Source: Bacteroidota bacterium | GTDB lineage: Bacteria; Bacteroidota; Bacteroidia; Sphingobacteriales; Sphingobacteriaceae | DNA length: 25,902 bases | Reading direction: 5' to 3' | Assembly: GCA_013288465.1 (NCBI GenBank) | Contig: JABDBT010000020.1 | Span: forward strand, 1-25,902 | In this document: one piece after another, positions 1 to 9,315 of the stretch | Layout of the letters: each line of letters begins with the position of its first letter | How positions within the stretch are numbered: the stretch's first letter is position 1 | Notes under the pieces: model-generated | The model's database searches: none | What the model saw: only the letters and a program-made list of their open reading frames with translations | What the model was told of the DNA's origin: nothing | Translations under genes and position numbers: made by a program

Positions 1-2797
1 AGGGTTTGGTTAGGTAATCGCTCATGCCGGTAGCTAATGCTTTAGCAAAAGTTTCGGGCATAGCATCGGCGGTAAGGGCTATAACCGGTAGTTGAGGATG
101 GGCTAATTTAATGAGTTTAGTTGCTTCAAAACCGTCCATCACCGGCATTTGCAGATCCATGATAATTAGGTCATACTGTTTTGCGTCAACCATGTCAACC
201 GCAATTTGACCGTTATAAGCTTCATCAACATTTGCCTGCCATTTCTTTAAAAAATTTGAAGCTATAAGCAGGTTCAAAGCATTGTCATCCACCAACAATA
301 TGTTCATACCATATAAATTAAGCGATGGCAGGTTGTCTGCTGCCTGGGCTAATTGTTTTGCATCATCCGCAGGTAGTTCAAAAGGTATCGAAAAGATAAA
401 TTGAGTGCCTTTGCCAAGTTCGCTTAAAACGTGGATATTGCTTTGATGCAGCTCAACTAAACGTTTAGTAATAGCCAGACCCAAGCCGGTGCCACCCGGA
501 TGGCTATTGATGTATTGAGACTCCTGCATAAAAGGATCAAATATCACATGAAGATTTTCGGCAGCTATACCTATACCTGTATCAGTAACCGTAAATTGGA
601 TAGTCACCGATGTTCTGTCAATTTTCTCTATTTCCAGCCGGATAGTGATCTTACCCTTGTTTGTAAATTTAACGGCGTTACTTACCAGGTTGTTCAATAC
701 CTGGCTTAGCCGCATCTGATCACCCAGTACATGCTCGGGCACATCTTTATCAATTACCAATTCTATTTCTAATAGTTTCTCAATCGCTTTAGCTAAAAAT
801 GATTTTTTAATTTTTTGGCAAAGCTGATAAATATTAAACCGGCCAATATTCAGTTCTAATTTACCGGCTTCAATTTTATTGTAATCTAAAATATCATTAA
901 TAATAGCCAGCAGGTTTTCTGCCGAAAATTTAAGGATGTTAAGGTATTCCAATTGCTCGGGCTTTGGGTCTTCGCTCAATAACAGGTTCGTTGTGCCAAT
1001 TACTGCGTTCATAGGCGTCCGTATCTCGTGGCTCATGATCGATAAAAATTCCGATTTAAACTCCGAAGCTTTTTCGGCCATTTCCTTGGCATATATCAAT
1101 TCCTGCGTTGCCTTTTGCTGATCCGTAATATCTTCGCCAATGCTCGTAGTTTCCTTTATAGCATCATTATCATCATAACTCACGGTATTTTGCCAACTAA
1201 TGATGCGGTGGTCGCCATTACGACAAATTACCGGGTTAACGTATTGTGCTTCAATAGATTTATTTGCATACCATTCTTTAAGAATTTCCCTCGAACTTTC
1301 GGGGACAAAATCCAGCCATTTTTTGCCTAAAATTTCTTGCTGGTTATACCCTAATAAATTGGCCAGGTATTGGTTGCAAAAAGTAACGTAACCATTATTA
1401 TCTAATGATAACGCTGCCAGTTTAATAGTTTCTAATACCAGTTTATATTTGTTTTCGGTTTGTTCAAAAGCTATTTCGGCCTCTTTACGTTTTGTAATGT
1501 CCTGTAGGGTGCCTATTATCTTTCGCGCGCTGCCATCCTCACGTTTAATTAGTTTGCCAACTATTATCCCCAGGTATTTTACTTTTTTTGAAGGAGTGAT
1601 AATGCGAAACACAAACGAGTAATTGTTAATACTTTTAACACTTTTTAAAAAGTGCTGAATAATGATTTTATCGTGCTTGTCAACATATTTCAGCAATAAC
1701 TTTATCGTTCCATATTCGCTTGCTTCCAGTTGTTTAAACTCACAAATATTAGCTATTTCATCAGACCAGGATATCTTTTTTCGGTCGGTATCCCATTTCC
1801 AATTACCGATTTTAGCAATGGTTTGCGCTTCTATCAATTCGGTTCGGCTTAATTTTATCGCTTTTTCTGCTAATTTACTTTCCGTAATATCCTGTATAAC
1901 GCCTGATATACGTTTAGGATAGGCATTGTTTTCATCCAGCAAATCGCCCTTTAAAACCTTAATATACTTTAAGTTGCCGTTTGGTGTAAATAATTTATGT
2001 TCATGATAATCATTGGCCAATTTGGTATGCAACGACCTAAAATACTGGTACGTGTTTTCGCGGTCTTCGGGGTGTACGAGGGTGATGTAGTAGTCCAATT
2101 TATCAGCATATCCCGCTGGGATGGCATCGATCTCTAAGATAGCGTATAAATTGTTTGACCAATAGGTTTCTTTATTGGTATGGTCGTACCACCAGTTGCC
2201 CGTTTTTGCAATTATTTGGGCTTCTAATAGTAGTTGCTCGTTCTCTATTAAAGCGTTTGCATACTTTTTCTGCTCGGATATATTGGTCAACGAGGCTGAT
2301 ATGCGCGACGCGTAATTGCCGTTACTATCAAATACAGGTGTCATTTTTACCAGGAACCACTCGCCGGTGCCAAAATCAGAAATATATTCAAGCGAGGTAG
2401 CTTCTCGGTTTTTGATCACATAATCTAAAGCATCATCAAACTTTTTAGCTTTTTCGGGCCCTATAACTTCGGCTAATTTTTTTCCAACGGTGTCTTTAGG
2501 GTCAATAACACGTTCTTTTGTATCATTAAACCAAACGTTAAGGCAAACTTTATTTTCATCAAACTCAAAAATAATATCGTTTAATGAATTTATTAATGAG
2601 TTGAATTGCTGACTGGTATCATAATCTTTTGCATCCATTGCCCGCTTTTCTTCGGCCACTTTTTTTAGCTTGTTGCAATAGTTTAGCGCGACAAAAAAGA
2701 ACACCGTTGCCATAATTATTAATACAGCCAGCAATAAATACATGAAAATACCGGGGTGATTGGTAACTAATAATACCATCTGAAATTTTGCCGCCAT
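1..2797 (-). CDS. Hybrid sensor histidine kinase with four PAS domains and a receiver domain (3' end beyond window)
   Basis: An open frame of 932 codons runs on the minus strand from ATG at 2797 to the left edge, with no stop in the window. The protein starts with one hydrophobic segment (about residues 14-38). Four PAS/PAC units follow, at roughly 60-175, 187-305, 315-435 and 440-565; linkers such as DITESK and DITKRKEAE mark PAC ends. Next comes a HisKA dimerisation domain with the H-box SIMSHEIRTPMNAV, whose phospho-accepting His is about residue 590. The ATPase domain shows NLVSNAVKFTN (N box) and DTGIGIA (G1), plus GGTGLGLAI (G2). The receiver domain begins near residue 830 (LLVDDNALN), has its phospho-acceptor Asp at about 881 (IIMDLQMPVMDG), and reaches the conserved Lys of GMSDYLTKP at the edge. 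Probably only the last receiver helix is missing, unless an output domain follows. With only a short N-terminal part before the membrane helix, it likely senses cytoplasmic or redox signals through its PAS domains; ligand and partner are unknown. Confidence 0.93.
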   Translation of the reverse strand, partial: MAAKFQMVLLVTNHPGIFMYLLLAVLIIMATVFFFVALNYCNKLKKVAEEKRAMDAKDYDTSQQFNSLINSLNDIIFEFDENKVCLNVWFNDTKERVIDPKDTVGKKLAEVIGPEKAKKFDDALDYVIKNREATSLEYISDFGTGEWFLVKMTPVFDSNGNYASRISASLTNISEQKKYANALIENEQLLLEAQIIAKTGNWWYDHTNKETYWSNNLYAILEIDAIPAGYADKLDYYITLVHPEDRENTYQYFRSLHTKLANDYHEHKLFTPNGNLKYIKVLKGDLLDENNAYPKRISGVIQDITESKLAEKAIKLSRTELIEAQTIAKIGNWKWDTDRKKISWSDEIANICEFKQLEASEYGTIKLLLKYVDKHDKIIIQHFLKSVKSINNYSFVFRIITPSKKVKYLGIIVGKLIKREDGSARKIIGTLQDITKRKEAEIAFEQTENKYKLVLETIKLAALSLDNNGYVTFCNQYLANLLGYNQQEILGKKWLDFVPESSREILKEWYANKSIEAQYVNPVICRNGDHRIISWQNTVSYDDNDAIKETTSIGEDITDQQKATQELIYAKEMAEKASEFKSEFLSIMSHEIRTPMNAVIGTTNLLLSEDPKPEQLEYLNILKFSAENLLAIINDILDYNKIEAGKLELNIGRFNIYQLCQKIKKSFLAKAIEKLLEIELVIDKDVPEHVLGDQMRLSQVLNNLVSNAVKFTNKGKITIRLEIEKIDRTSVTIQFTVTDTGIGIAAENLHVIFDPFMQESQYINSHPGGTGLGLAITKRLVELHQSNIHVLSELGKGTQFIFSIPFELPADDAKQLAQAADNLPSLNLYGMNILLVDDNALNLLIASNFLKKWQANVDEAYNGQIAVDMVDAKQYDLIIMDLQMPVMDGFEATKLIKLAHPQLPVIALTADAMPETFAKALATGMSDYLTKP

Positions 2798-2818
2798 CGA
2801 TATTTTTTTGAATCGGTT

Positions 2819-2872
2819 TTGTGTTGGAATATATGCAATATATTTATTTTAATATATAGGGTTACAACACAA
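2819..2872. repeat. 8-bp inverted repeat in the divergent kinase/citrate synthase spacer
   Basis: TTGTGTTG (2819-2826) and CAACACAA (2865-2872) are perfect inverted copies separated by 38 bp of very AT-rich sequence. They sit in the 156-bp spacer between two divergently transcribed genes. This could be an operator, but such a short pair in AT-rich DNA may be chance. Confidence 0.25.
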
Positions 2873-2925
2873 TTTTTTTACAATTAGTAAACCTACATTA
2901 AAGGTTAATAATACACAGATTTATT

Positions 2926-2933
2926 TATATTTG
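2926..2933 (+). promoter_or_regulatory. Bacteroidota-type -7 element for citrate synthase
   Basis: TATATTTG matches the Bacteroidota -7 consensus TAnnTTTG exactly and lies 20 bp before the gltA ATG, implying a short leader. The -33 region is poor: only TTA at 2905-2907, with a spacing of 18. Confidence 0.45.
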
Positions 2934-2953
2934 TTGCCTATACAAAATTCCCT

Positions 2954-4240
<1,287 letters not shown>

Positions 4241-4263
4241 TAGAAATTGTGTGATTTTTTGGA

Positions 4264-4290
4264 AAGCCTGCTGAGAAGCGGGCTTTTTTT
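4264..4290 (+). terminator. Rho-independent terminator of citrate synthase
   Basis: A 9-bp stem (AAGCCTGCT with AGCGGGCTT, one G-U pair) encloses a 4-nt loop and runs into a T tract ending at 4290. It lies 24 bp after the gltA stop. Confidence 0.9.
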
Positions 4291-4385
4291 GTGGGATTGT
4301 CTGAACCATGATTTATGGGATTTGTCAGATTATCAGTATGTTGTTATTTCAATAAACTTTAACATCTTGGTATAAATAAAACCGG

Positions 4386-5696
4386 TTATTTTGCCTTCAA
4401 TGAATCCGCCTTCAAATATTTCAAATAGCTGCCCCGGCTTATCCTTATTGAACTATCTATATTGGTGCCCACTGTATAAAACTTCGTGTAATCGTCAATT
4501 AACAGAAGGGACTTATCAGCCTTAGCGTCATCCATAAACTTAGAGAGATGCAGTGCGTTAATTTCACCTAATTCAAGGCTTGCAGGCAAAGTAACGATAT
4601 CGCCCCATAAGGCTTGCGTTACACTCTCATCTTTTGGTATAGCGGCTAAGTTGAGGTAATAACTGGTTTCGCGGGTTACTCGGCTTGTTGCGCTGTTAAA
4701 CTCGGCTATTTCAAATGATGGGTTATTGCCATGATTTGAACAAATGGACGGCACAATACGCATGTACGAAACTGGTTCATTTGACCAATTATAAAACACC
4801 CTGAAATCATTAAAATGCGTATGGCTTGCTATGCTGAGTTTAACTTTTGATGCATATTTAACCACCGTATTTATAAATGTTTGGGTAGGATCGGCATTCC
4901 AGAAATTTGAATTGTTATATACATTTAAACCGGGCGGAATATGCGTAAGCAGCCACACATTTTTAGTTTTAGCATCGGCTAAATTAGCTTGTAGCCAGTT
5001 TAACATGTTATCGGCCTGCGGGTAGTTTGTCCCCGAATTTAATAAGGCGCTGTTGAACACAATAACCTTCAAATTGCCGGTTGTACAGGTATAATATCCC
5101 TGCGCCTTTAATTCATTGGCTGGCCCTTTTGGAAGATTTGGCGCCCATGCATCTGCAAAATCATTTAAAAATTTGGCGTCCTGAAGAGCGTAATCGGCAC
5201 CGTAAGTATCGTTATTGCCCATTGCCGGGATGATGGTAACACCCGGAAAATGCTCCTTAAATAATTGGGCGATAAACCGGATGGTCTTCTTTTTCAATAC
5301 CGAATCGGCTGGCTTTGCGCCATGCCAGATAAAGTCGCCCGCAATGATGATAAAGGCCGGATGCGGCAGCCGGGTTTTCATATTGTCTAAAGCCGATCGC
5401 AGGATGCCATAGTTTGCATCCTGGTATAATAAAGTCGCGTTGATGTTGCTTTGCGCTGCTGAGTTTTCAAAATATGTTTTCCATTCATCAATTGATGATG
5501 TTAGTAGCTTTCTTTTAAGCGTCGTATCCTTTGGCGTGCCGTATAACGGGTTAAAATGTATATCAGATACAATCAAACATTTTTCTGTTGCGCCTTCCTT
5601 TACTGTTTGAGAATAGCAGCTAACAGAAAAAAACAGGTTCATCAAAATGAGTAAACCAACAGAAAGCCTGAAAGAATGATCTTTAATGTTTTTCAT
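4386..5696 (-). CDS. Exported metallophosphoesterase (acid sphingomyelinase-like phosphodiesterase family)
   Basis: A calcineurin-like phosphoesterase of 436 residues. The five metal-binding motifs appear in order: D45-x-H47 in SDIHFNP, GD121 in AGDFIWHG, GNN in AMGNND (about 160-162), H252 in LLTHIPPG, and H292-x-H294 in SHTHFN. The spacing and the motifs SDIHFNP and THIPPG resemble eukaryotic-type acid sphingomyelinases and related phosphodiesterases, so the substrate may be a phosphodiester such as a sphingophospholipid or nucleotide; this is inference. The N terminus is a signal sequence (hydrophobic 12-26) ending in SVSC. Cys27 could be a lipoprotein cleavage site although the lipobox is not ideal; cleavage after CYS-Q is the alternative. 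Bacteroidota of this group make sphingolipids, which gives a plausible substrate. It stands alone on the minus strand, convergent with gltA. No terminator is evident after it. Confidence 0.88.
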   Translation of the reverse strand: MKNIKDHSFRLSVGLLILMNLFFSVSCYSQTVKEGATEKCLIVSDIHFNPLYGTPKDTTLKRKLLTSSIDEWKTYFENSAAQSNINATLLYQDANYGILRSALDNMKTRLPHPAFIIIAGDFIWHGAKPADSVLKKKTIRFIAQLFKEHFPGVTIIPAMGNNDTYGADYALQDAKFLNDFADAWAPNLPKGPANELKAQGYYTCTTGNLKVIVFNSALLNSGTNYPQADNMLNWLQANLADAKTKNVWLLTHIPPGLNVYNNSNFWNADPTQTFINTVVKYASKVKLSIASHTHFNDFRVFYNWSNEPVSYMRIVPSICSNHGNNPSFEIAEFNSATSRVTRETSYYLNLAAIPKDESVTQALWGDIVTLPASLELGEINALHLSKFMDDAKADKSLLLIDDYTKFYTVGTNIDSSIRISRGSYLKYLKADSLKAK

Positions 5697-5827
5697 GATC
5701 TTAAACAGAATTATATCCGGTAATAAATTTCAGTATATATACTTTTAACTCAAATAAGGGTCTTATGCGCCTATAGGTTTACAATTGGTCAACTAAAATC
5801 AGGACGAGTCAGTGTTCCAACTGTTCC

Positions 5828-5857
5828 AGGTGTTCCATCTTTTCAATTGGAACACCT
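5828..5857. repeat. 10-bp hairpin in the intergenic spacer
   Basis: AGGTGTTCCA and TGGAACACCT form a perfect inverted repeat around a 10-nt loop, and a third GTTCCA lies just outside. It lies between two minus-strand genes and has no T tract, so it is not a standard terminator. It adjoins the ATCCGAAATC-type repeat. Confidence 0.45.
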
Positions 5858-5895
5858 TAAATCCGAAATCGAACATCCGACATCCGAAATCAAAA
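5858..5895. repeat. ATCCGAAATC-type simple repeat at the 3' end of the amidohydrolase gene
   Basis: Short degenerate units (ATCCGAAATC, GAACATCCGAC, ATCCGAAATC) run up to the stop codon at 5898. The same motif recurs on the other side of the gene at 9180-9312, so this is an interspersed intergenic repeat family of the genome. Confidence 0.6.
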
Positions 5896-5897
5896 AA

Positions 5898-8800
5898 TCA
5901 ATTCTCCCCATCTTCGCTGCCAAACAAATAAGTTTCCTTATTGGTAACCGGCAGGTTAACGGTATCGCCATGGGGTAGCTGCCACCAGAAACGCAGGCGT
6001 ATCTTTTCGTGGTTACCTATCTCATTCATCGTTTCTGAATCATATAACCGCCCGTTAAGCATTACGTACTTTATCTTATCGCTGTTATGTATATCATCCA
6101 GCGGATTGTCATTCATAACAACAAGGTCGGCCAGTTTGCCCGTTTCTAACGAGCCAATTTCTTTATCCATACCCAGGTAAGATGCGCCGTTAATAGTAGC
6201 GCACCGTATGGCCTGTAGCGGCGTCATGCCGCCTTGTGCTAACATCCACAGCTCCCAATGCGCACCAAGTCCCTGTAGCTGCCCGTGGGCGCCTAAATTT
6301 ACTTTTGTGCCACCATCGGCTATTTGTCTTACATATTTTGACACTTCGATATGGCCGTAATCGCCATATTCGGAGGTTGACCTCCTGCGCGACCTTGCAT
6401 CAATGATGGCTTGCGGGGTAAAGCTAAGCAGGTGTTCGTTTTTCCAAACCTCGGTGCGATCATACCAATAGGTTTCGCCAAACTGGGTACCATAGCTTAC
6501 AATGAGGGTAGGGGTGTAGCCCGATTTGCTATCATTCCATAAACTCTTCACATCCTTATACACCGGCCAAACAGGTATATTATGCTCAATGCCGGTATGC
6601 CCGTCCAATATCATATTCATATTGGTGAAAAAGGTTGAACCACCCTCCGGCACAACTTCCATTTGCAATTCGCGGGCGGCCTCAATAATTTGCTGGCGCT
6701 GCTCGCGACGGGGCTGGTTATAGCTTTTTACAGAGAACGCGCCAACGTCTTTGAGCCTGCGCAGGTTTGAGCGTGCATCATCAAGGCCGTTGATAACGGC
6801 TTTGAAATCGCCATCGGCGCCATATAGGATAGTGCCGGTTGAATAAACCCGCGGACCTACCATACGCCCGGCCTTTAACATTTCTGCCTGGCTAAAAACC
6901 ATTTCGGTATTGGTTGAGGGGTCATGCGCGGTAGTTACCCCAAAAGCCAGGTTGGCAAAATAGTTCCAGTCCTGTTGCGGCGATATGCCATCAGGGCTGG
7001 GGTGCAGGTGCGCGTGTACATCAACAATGCCCGGCATAATGGTTTTACCGGTAAGGTCGTATGTTTTTACGCTGTCGGGTATTTTTATATCAGCGGTTTT
7101 GCCAATTTTCTCAATCTTATTACGATCAATAATAATAGTGCCGTTTTCAATTACCTCATCGCCTTTCATGGTGATGATACGCGCATTTTTAAAAGCGATC
7201 TTCCCGGTTGGCACATCGGTTTTTAATTTCAAGCCAATATCAATACCCACTGTATCAACAACCGGGGTCTTATCGGTATCACCCTTTGCAAACGGGAATG
7301 CGTTGCGGATATCTCTTGTAAAATATTTTGGCCCCAGTGTCCATGCCAGTTTCTTACTGTCTTTGCTCCAATGCAGGTACGTGCCGGCATCGCGGGTAAG
7401 CTTGCTTAATGGGATAGCCTTATTGCTTGCCGAAAGATCCTGCGCTGTACCCGTGTTCACCATTGGCGTTAGGTAGCAGTTAAACAGCTCGGTAAACGCC
7501 ATCCATTTACCATCAGGGCTTGGGTTAAACTGCGTGGCATAGGTCGATGTGTAAAGCGTTTTTTGGTTGGCCCCGCTAATATCCATTACCTTAAAAGCTT
7601 TTTTGCCATCCTCGCCGCTTTGGTAATATATTTTTGAATCATCAGTCGAAAACTGAGGGTTGATGCCATTATTGATCACCATTTTTGTTGTGCCACCGGT
7701 ATCGGGTATGATATATATACCCGGATTTTTACCAAATGAATAGCCCAGTACTTCGTTTCCTTCGCCTTTGCGGTAAATTACTTTATCGCCTTTGTTGGAG
7801 AATTTTGGGGTATAGTAAAATCCTTTCTCGCGGGTTAACGGTGTTATTTGATGTGTGGTGAGGTCTATTTTATTGATAGTCCCTTTTAATTCGTCGGTCC
7901 AATCCACATAAACCAATGATTTACCATCCGGACTAAAAGCCGGGTCATATTCAAAGTGGTTTAAACTGTCAATACGTACAGGTTCGCCTTTGGGCAGGTC
8001 TTTGGTGTAAATATAACCTGCAGCATTAAAGGCAATCCGTTTCCCATCGGGTGAGGTGGTTACCTGCCTTATCATCTTTACTTCAAAATTATCCTGGAAA
8101 ACCTTTTGCGGAAAATGCAGCGCATCGGTAATGGTTTGCTGCGACGTAACCTCGAAAGGTATTTTTATGGCAGTAAGCGTGTTTATATCTAAGTTCCAAA
8201 TTTTTCCTTTAGCATAAAAGATGAGATTCTTACTGTCGGGTGTCCAGCTAAAATTAGGATACACACCAAAAATGGCCCAGGTTTCCTGCTGGTCATGTGA
8301 TAAGTCATCATATACCGGCCATTCCTCGCCGGTGCTTAAATTATGCAGGTACAAAACGGATTTTAACCTCACCCGCTTTACAAAAGCCAATAATCGGCCG
8401 TCAGGCGATAACTGCGGGCGACAGGCGCCACCTGCCCCGCCGGTAACCGTCTCAATATCCCCGGTTTCGCGATTTAGGCGCTGAATGGCGTATATGCCCT
8501 TATAAGGATCTTTGTTGTATTGAAAATCAGGCCCGGGGGTAACATCCTCGCTCCAGTAAATATACTTCCCATCAGGCGATGCCGTTGGTTCGCCTGCATC
8601 TTGCTGGTCGTTTTTGCGTTTAGTTAACTGAATGCCATCGCCGCCATTTTTATGGTATAGCCACATTTCGCCCGCGCCAAGTGATCGGAAACCTGTAAAA
8701 TGCTTACGGGCTACCACGTATTGGCCATCAGGTGTCCATGAAGCGTTGTTTAACAGCCTGAAATTCTCTTTGGTTAGTGGATGTTTATTGCTGCCATCGC

Positions 8801-9134
8801 TGTTCATAAGCCAAATGTTGTCGCCGCCGTCCTTATCGCTGGTATAGGAGATCAGTTTACCATCGGGGCTGTATCGGGGCTGTACCTCCCATGCCTTGCC
8901 GCCTGCCAATAAGGTTGCTTTGCCGCCGGTAACGGGTATGGTGTATATATCGCCCAGCAGGTCAAATACAATGCTTTTACCATCGGGGCTCACATCCAGA
9001 TCCATCCAGGTGCCTTCATCGGTAGTAATGGTTACCTTTTTTGAGGGGGAGGGAGAGTTTTCTACATTCCATTTTTGGGCGTGGGCATTAAAACCAACTA
9101 TTATCAGGATAAGAACGATGTATATAGGCTTCAT
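5898..9134 (-). CDS. Exported TolB-type beta-propeller fused to an amidohydrolase domain
   Basis: A 1078-residue protein. Residues 1-19 form a signal peptide ending in AHAQ. Residues about 30-620 hold many WD40-like PD40 repeats marked by SPDGK or TPDGQ, as in TolB and dipeptidyl-peptidase IV propellers. From about 640 an amidohydrolase (metal-dependent hydrolase) domain follows: a small beta domain, the metal motif VDVHAHLH (about 704-710), the candidate carbamylated Lys in FSVKSYNQ, GHTGIEHN, and LGAHGQLQGLGAHWELW. It ends with the family's usual ASYLGMDKEIGSLETGKLADLVV. Other members act on imidazolones, dipeptides or cyclic amides; the substrate here cannot be read from sequence. The propeller probably gates or presents the substrate in the periplasm. 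The ATG at 9134 is chosen because a signal peptide follows directly. It is monocistronic and flanked on both sides by the same interspersed repeat. Confidence 0.92.
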   Translation of the reverse strand: MKPIYIVLILIIVGFNAHAQKWNVENSPSPSKKVTITTDEGTWMDLDVSPDGKSIVFDLLGDIYTIPVTGGKATLLAGGKAWEVQPRYSPDGKLISYTSDKDGGDNIWLMNSDGSNKHPLTKENFRLLNNASWTPDGQYVVARKHFTGFRSLGAGEMWLYHKNGGDGIQLTKRKNDQQDAGEPTASPDGKYIYWSEDVTPGPDFQYNKDPYKGIYAIQRLNRETGDIETVTGGAGGACRPQLSPDGRLLAFVKRVRLKSVLYLHNLSTGEEWPVYDDLSHDQQETWAIFGVYPNFSWTPDSKNLIFYAKGKIWNLDINTLTAIKIPFEVTSQQTITDALHFPQKVFQDNFEVKMIRQVTTSPDGKRIAFNAAGYIYTKDLPKGEPVRIDSLNHFEYDPAFSPDGKSLVYVDWTDELKGTINKIDLTTHQITPLTREKGFYYTPKFSNKGDKVIYRKGEGNEVLGYSFGKNPGIYIIPDTGGTTKMVINNGINPQFSTDDSKIYYQSGEDGKKAFKVMDISGANQKTLYTSTYATQFNPSPDGKWMAFTELFNCYLTPMVNTGTAQDLSASNKAIPLSKLTRDAGTYLHWSKDSKKLAWTLGPKYFTRDIRNAFPFAKGDTDKTPVVDTVGIDIGLKLKTDVPTGKIAFKNARIITMKGDEVIENGTIIIDRNKIEKIGKTADIKIPDSVKTYDLTGKTIMPGIVDVHAHLHPSPDGISPQQDWNYFANLAFGVTTAHDPSTNTEMVFSQAEMLKAGRMVGPRVYSTGTILYGADGDFKAVINGLDDARSNLRRLKDVGAFSVKSYNQPRREQRQQIIEAARELQMEVVPEGGSTFFTNMNMILDGHTGIEHNIPVWPVYKDVKSLWNDSKSGYTPTLIVSYGTQFGETYWYDRTEVWKNEHLLSFTPQAIIDARSRRRSTSEYGDYGHIEVSKYVRQIADGGTKVNLGAHGQLQGLGAHWELWMLAQGGMTPLQAIRCATINGASYLGMDKEIGSLETGKLADLVVMNDNPLDDIHNSDKIKYVMLNGRLYDSETMNEIGNHEKIRLRFWWQLPHGDTVNLPVTNKETYLFGSEDGEN

Positions 9135-9179
9135 TAAATTATTGTTTATACTGCGAAGTTAAAACTATTGAGTTGTTTT

Positions 9180-9312
9180 ATTTCGAATTTCGAATGTTCA
9201 ATTTCGGATTTATCTTTACAGAATGTCATTTATTTTTTCAATTTTCGCAATGATCGATCGGATAAATCGATAGTGCTAAATCCGAAATCGTAAATCCGAA
9301 TTCCGAAATTCA
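9180..9312. repeat. Inverted arrangement of ATCCGAAATC-type repeats between divergent genes
   Basis: ATTTCGGATTTA (9201-9212) and TAAATCCGAAAT (9277-9288) are perfect inverted copies, extended by degenerate copies to about 9180 and 9312. The repeat ends a few bases before the recQ start, so it probably overlaps recQ's leader. It belongs to the same family as the repeat at 5858-5895. Confidence 0.6.
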
Positions 9313-9315
9313 AGA

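Noticed and set aside
6985..7476. 163-codon plus-strand frame inside the amidohydrolase gene
   Set aside because: It is a shadow of the opposite coding strand, with no family features or start context.
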